Below, piece by piece: positions 61,302 through 64,000 of a stretch of 64,000 nt of DNA. How positions within the stretch are numbered: the stretch's first letter is position 1; the number at the start of each line of letters is the position of its first letter. The notes under the pieces were generated by a model that saw nothing but the letters and a program-made list of their open reading frames with translations, did not search any database and was not told the origin of the DNA. A program made the translations under genes and the position numbers. This DNA is from Pseudomonadota bacterium (GTDB taxonomy: Bacteria; Pseudomonadota; Gammaproteobacteria; Burkholderiales; Burkholderiaceae_C). The DNA is taken from assembly GCA_021783695.1 (NCBI GenBank), contig JAJXTO010000002.1, forward strand, positions 62,001 to 126,000, given 5' to 3'.

Positions 61302-62035
61302 TCGTGATCGTCCAGCAAAAAATCGCGCTGCAACTCGCCGGCCAGCGGCTTGTCGGCGAATTGCAGCCGCAGCCGCACTGCGGCCGGTGTGACGTTGCTA
61401 GACGCCAGAGCGATGGCCGTGGCGGCCGCCGCGCTGGCCGAAGCTGCGGGCGCGGTCGGCGTCGCGGCATTTGCCGCCGTGCCCGGGTTGACCCAGGCGC
61501 CTGATTGCTGCAGCAGACCGATACCGGCGTAGCGATAGAACTGCACCTGCATGTCGACCACGCCGGGCAGGATGGTCAGGAGCGGCGCGGTCGGGTTCTG
61601 CAGCGCGGCCTGCAGCGTGGCGCGGCTGTCGGTGGGCGCGCTGGCGCTGCGCTTGAGCGCGCCGTCCAGCACAGTCCACCGCACCACCTGCAATTGCCCG
61701 GCCTGCGGCGGCAGCCCGACATCCGCGCTGACGTCGGTGCGAACATCGCCACCGAGCGGCTGCGCGGGACGGCGCACGATGAACAGTCCGCTGCCGAGCA
61801 GACTGACCGCGGGCAGACCGGCGCCCTCGGAAGTGGCGTGGCGCAGGTCGTCTCCCAGTTGCTGCATGCCGTCGGCCAGGCGCGAGCTGGTGGCAAACGC
61901 GCTGCTGGCGTCGTCGCGGCTGCGCGCCACGGCGTCCAGCCCGCGCCAGCCCAGCACCGCCACCAGGGCCAGGATCGTGACCGCCACCAGCAGCTCGATC
62001 AGGGTGAAGCCGGACGCATCGGCCTGGCGCGCCAT
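61298..62035 (-). CDS. gspJ: Type II secretion minor pseudopilin GspJ
   Basis: A 245-residue minor pseudopilin. The leader MARQADASG is cut before FTLIELLVAVTILALVAVLGWRGLDAV, with Glu5 present, and the QLGDDLRHA segment is typical of GspJ. An Ala/Thr-rich low-complexity stretch (about residues 185-215) lies in the C-terminal domain. The start overlaps the gspI stop by one base (TGATG) and the stop overlaps gspK (ATGA). Confidence 0.93.
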   Translation of the reverse strand: MARQADASGFTLIELLVAVTILALVAVLGWRGLDAVARSRDDASSAFATSSRLADGMQQLGDDLRHATSEGAGLPAVSLLGSGLFIVRRPAQPLGGDVRTDVSADVGLPPQAGQLQVVRWTVLDGALKRSASAPTDSRATLQAALQNPTAPLLTILPGVVDMQVQFYRYAGIGLLQQSGAWVNPGTAANAATPTAPAASASAAAATAIALASSNVTPAAVRLRLQFADKPLAGELQRDFLLDDHE

Positions 62036-62400
62036 CAAAGGTTCCCGATGATGGTGATGACCTGCCAGGCACTCCAGCCGCTGGCGTCGAGCACATTGAC
62101 CTGCACGCGGCGGAAGTTGGGGTTGGGCGTGGGCATCACATCGACCGCCACGGTGAACGGCACATTCGCCTGCGTGCAGGCACTGGTGTTCTGCCCGATC
62201 GCGAGAAAGGACTTGCTCAGGCGCTGATCGACCAGATAGTTCTGCGCGCATTGCTCGGCCAGCACCGTCAGCCGGTAGCGCTGCGCGTTGTCGCTCACAT
62301 TGCCGGCAGCGCGCATGGCCGCAAGCAGGGCAATGGCCACCACCGCCAGCGCGACCAGCACTTCGAGCAGGGTGAAACCCAGGGAAGATCGGCTTGTCAT
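62035..62400 (-). CDS. gspI: Type II secretion minor pseudopilin GspI
   Basis: A 121-residue minor pseudopilin. A short leader (MTSRSSLG) precedes FTLLEVLVALAVVAIALLAAMRAAG with Glu5, the GspI type. The periplasmic domain is small, with the segments QCAQNYLVDQRL and FRRVQVNVLD usual for GspI. It starts the GspI-J-K tip complex and overlaps the upstream gspH gene by four bases (ATGA, 62397-62400). Confidence 0.93.
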   Translation of the reverse strand: MTSRSSLGFTLLEVLVALAVVAIALLAAMRAAGNVSDNAQRYRLTVLAEQCAQNYLVDQRLSKSFLAIGQNTSACTQANVPFTVAVDVMPTPNPNFRRVQVNVLDASGWSAWQVITIIGNL

Positions 62401-63041
62401 GGCCTGCTGCGGCTGACCACGAAGGGCGCGAAACCGTCGGTCTGGACGCTGTCGCGCTCGGCGCCGTCAGACAGCACGATCTGCACCGGGCCGCCCACCG
62501 GCTCGGAGCCGAACAGCAGCCAGCTCGGCGGCGTGCCCAGGCTGCGCGCGCCGCCTTCGCGCAAATTCACCGTCACCGATCCGGCAGAGTAAGCCGCGTC
62601 GCGCGGCTGGCCGCCCAGGGCGCTGCGCCAGTCTCGCGGGGGAATGTCGCGCTGCCCGCCCAGCCAGGGCCAGATGCGCGGACGCAACAGATCGGAATCC
62701 ACCGGCTCCCATCCCTGTGGCCCGATCTGCACAAAGGCATAGCCGCCGGGCCCGCTGGCCCAGGCCAGGGGAACGCCGGTCTCGGCCGCATGCTGCCGCG
62801 CCGCATCGAACAACGCGGAAAGCCGCTGCGCCTCGCGCTGCATCTGCGCATTCTGCGAAGGCGGCAGGGCAAATGCAGCCATCGCCGTCACCATGCCAAC
62901 GATGACCAGAGCCACCAGCATTTCAAGCAAAGTGAAACCGCGCACGGGGCGCTGGCGCGGCGGGAACGTCCCCCGCTTGCGCGACAGATTGGCGCCGTGG
63001 TTGCCGCAGCCGGGTTTACTGCCAGCTTCCAATGTCGGCAT
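62397..63041 (-). CDS. gspH: Type II secretion minor pseudopilin GspH
   Basis: A minor pseudopilin, 214 residues from the ATG at 63041. The cleavage site RG before [25 protein letters not shown] contains Glu5. From this start the leader would be about 35 residues and would overlap the gspG end by 26 bases, unusually long; a GTG just before RGFTLLEML gives only a 3-residue leader, so the true start is uncertain. The C-terminal domain has [15 protein letters not shown] and [14 protein letters not shown]. Confidence 0.88.
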   Translation of the reverse strand: MPTLEAGSKPGCGNHGANLSRKRGTFPPRQRPVRGFTLLEMLVALVIVGMVTAMAAFALPPSQNAQMQREAQRLSALFDAARQHAAETGVPLAWASGPGGYAFVQIGPQGWEPVDSDLLRPRIWPWLGGQRDIPPRDWRSALGGQPRDAAYSAGSVTVNLREGGARSLGTPPSWLLFGSEPVGGPVQIVLSDGAERDSVQTDGFAPFVVSRSRP

Positions 63042-63483
63042 TGGCGCCCTCGCCGCCGGGTTTGCCGTCCGCGCCATAGCTGAACACGTCCACCGGGCCT
63101 TTGACACCCGGATTGAGATATTGATAAGCGTTGCCCCAGGGATCGGTCGGGAGCTTTTCAAGGTAGGGCTTCCAATTGTTGGGGATGGGCGGCGTGGTGG
63201 GTTTGACCACCAGCGCCTGCAGCCCCTGCTGCTGCGTGGGGTAGAGGCCGTTGTCCAGCTTGTACAGCTTGAGTGCCTGCATGATGGTGGCAATGTCGGT
63301 CTTGGCCGCCGTCTGCCGCGCCTCGTCGGTGCGGCCCATGATGTTGGGCACGATGAGCGCCGCCAGCACGCCCATGATGACCAGCACCACCATGAGTTCG
63401 ATCAGGGTGAAGCCACGCGCCTTGCCGCGGATGCCAGGCGCACGCGCCACACCGCGAATTGCCAGATTGAGACCAGATTTCAT
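63016..63483 (-). CDS. gspG: Type II secretion major pseudopilin GspG
   Basis: The major pseudopilin, 155 residues. A 23-residue basic leader (ending GKARG) precedes [22 protein letters not shown] with Glu5. The globular end has the GspG signature [20 protein letters not shown] and [15 protein letters not shown], where Ca2+ is bound near the C-terminus ([16 protein letters not shown]). It heads the minus-strand gspG-F run and diverges from gspC with 36 bases between. Confidence 0.96.
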   Translation of the reverse strand: MKSGLNLAIRGVARAPGIRGKARGFTLIELMVVLVIMGVLAALIVPNIMGRTDEARQTAAKTDIATIMQALKLYKLDNGLYPTQQQGLQALVVKPTTPPIPNNWKPYLEKLPTDPWGNAYQYLNPGVKGPVDVFSYGADGKPGGEGANADIGSWQ

Positions 63484-63519
63484 CGACCACCACCTTTCTG
63501 CGCGGATAATAAGGGCGCC

Positions 63520-64000
63520 ATGTTGCGAACCTCGATCCAATACCCTGCGATGAACGGCGTCTCTTCTCGAAACAGCCGCAGGGCGGCGTTTTTTCTGGCG
63601 CTGTCTCTGGCATTTGCCGCCGCGGCGCTGGCGGTCAGCTGGGGCTTGCGGTTGCTGTCCGCGCCAACACCCGTTCCGGCGGATGCCCAGCTCATCGGCG
63701 CCCTGTCGCCCGACCAGGCCGCGCAGCAGGCGGCGCGCCTATTCGGCGCCGAGCCCCTGGGCGCTGCAAGTGCCGCGCAGGCGCCCAGCCGCTTTCGGCT
63801 GTATGGCGTGATTGCGGGAGGCGACGCCGGCTCGGCGCTGATCGGGATCGATGGCAAGCCGCCGCGCGCAGTGGTCGTGGGCGACGCCATCTCTCCCGGT
63901 GTGATCCTGCGCGCCACGGGGTACAAAATGGTCTGGTTGGACCGCGACGGTGTGCGCCAGGAACTCAAGATGGAACCGCAAAACGCGCAGACCAGCGGCA
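63520..64000 (+). CDS. gspC: Type II secretion protein GspC (C-terminus cut by window edge)
   Basis: The N-terminal 160 residues of GspC, the inner-membrane protein that contacts the secretin. A basic start is followed by a membrane helix (about residues 24-44: [20 protein letters not shown]) and the homology region ([20 protein letters not shown], then [33 protein letters not shown] and [14 protein letters not shown]). The ATG at 63520 has an AAGGG 4 bases upstream; a second in-frame ATG at 63550 gives an N-terminus 10 residues shorter. gspC is divergent from the rest. Confidence 0.92.
   Translation, partial: MLRTSIQYPAMNGVSSRNSRRAAFFLALSLAFAAAALAVSWGLRLLSAPTPVPADAQLIGALSPDQAAQQAARLFGAEPLGAASAAQAPSRFRLYGVIAGGDAGSALIGIDGKPPRAVVVGDAISPGVILRATGYKMVWLDRDGVRQELKMEPQNAQTSG

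Overview
The window is dense (about one gene per 950 bases), GC-rich, and looks like the chromosome of a betaproteobacterium of the order Burkholderiales. The evidence is gene content and order: dusB-fis-purH, lptA-lptB-rpoN, argS-SPOR-dsbA, a complete atpIBEFHAGDC operon, and a leucine/isovalerate (liu) catabolic set with a LiuR-type MerR regulator. A Thiomonas-like organism would fit, but that is an impression and not something the sequence proves. No rRNA, tRNA, insertion sequence, prophage or CRISPR array was seen.

Positions 1-3340 hold housekeeping genes on the minus strand: purH (cut by the window edge), fis, dusB, a DUF1289 protein and a YbaK-type deacylase. Positions 3349-24100 form a large region of acyl-CoA and leucine degradation. 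It contains HMG-CoA lyase, both subunits of a biotin-dependent methylcrotonyl-CoA carboxylase, methylglutaconyl-CoA hydratase, isovaleryl-CoA dehydrogenase, an acyl-CoA ligase, a second acyl-CoA dehydrogenase, a thiolase overlapping aceK, and biotin synthase. Together these would take isovaleryl-CoA to acetyl-CoA and acetoacetate, and AceK would then set how much acetyl-CoA enters the glyoxylate shunt. A VapBC toxin-antitoxin pair and a DinB-fold gene sit inside this block. At its right end a MerR regulator, two matching palindromes, a broken GGDEF gene and a metallo-beta-lactamase-fold hydrolase form the control region.

Positions 25400-40150 hold envelope and general genes: CorA; a DgkA / glycosyltransferase / calcineurin-like phosphatase set; a CYTH-CHAD triphosphatase; a membrane protein built of four repeats; rpoN, lptB and lptA; dsbA, a SPOR protein and argS; a PsiF-repeat protein; and an RlpA lipoprotein with an unusual active site. 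Positions 40260-47460 are the F1Fo ATP synthase operon. Positions 47800-52130 hold a CopD-domain protein, waaF, a small zinc protein, ilvE, tpx and a 5'-nucleotidase.

Positions 52136-64000 encode a type II secretion system, with gspG-H-I-J-K-L-M-N-D-E-F on the minus strand and gspC divergent and cut by the window edge. Its secretin GspD carries an AMIN domain at the C-terminus, the clearest domain-architecture oddity in the window. I found no wholly unknown multigene system. The best leads are the GspD-AMIN fusion, the LiuR regulon edge with its untested hydrolase, the variant RlpA, and the four-repeat membrane protein.
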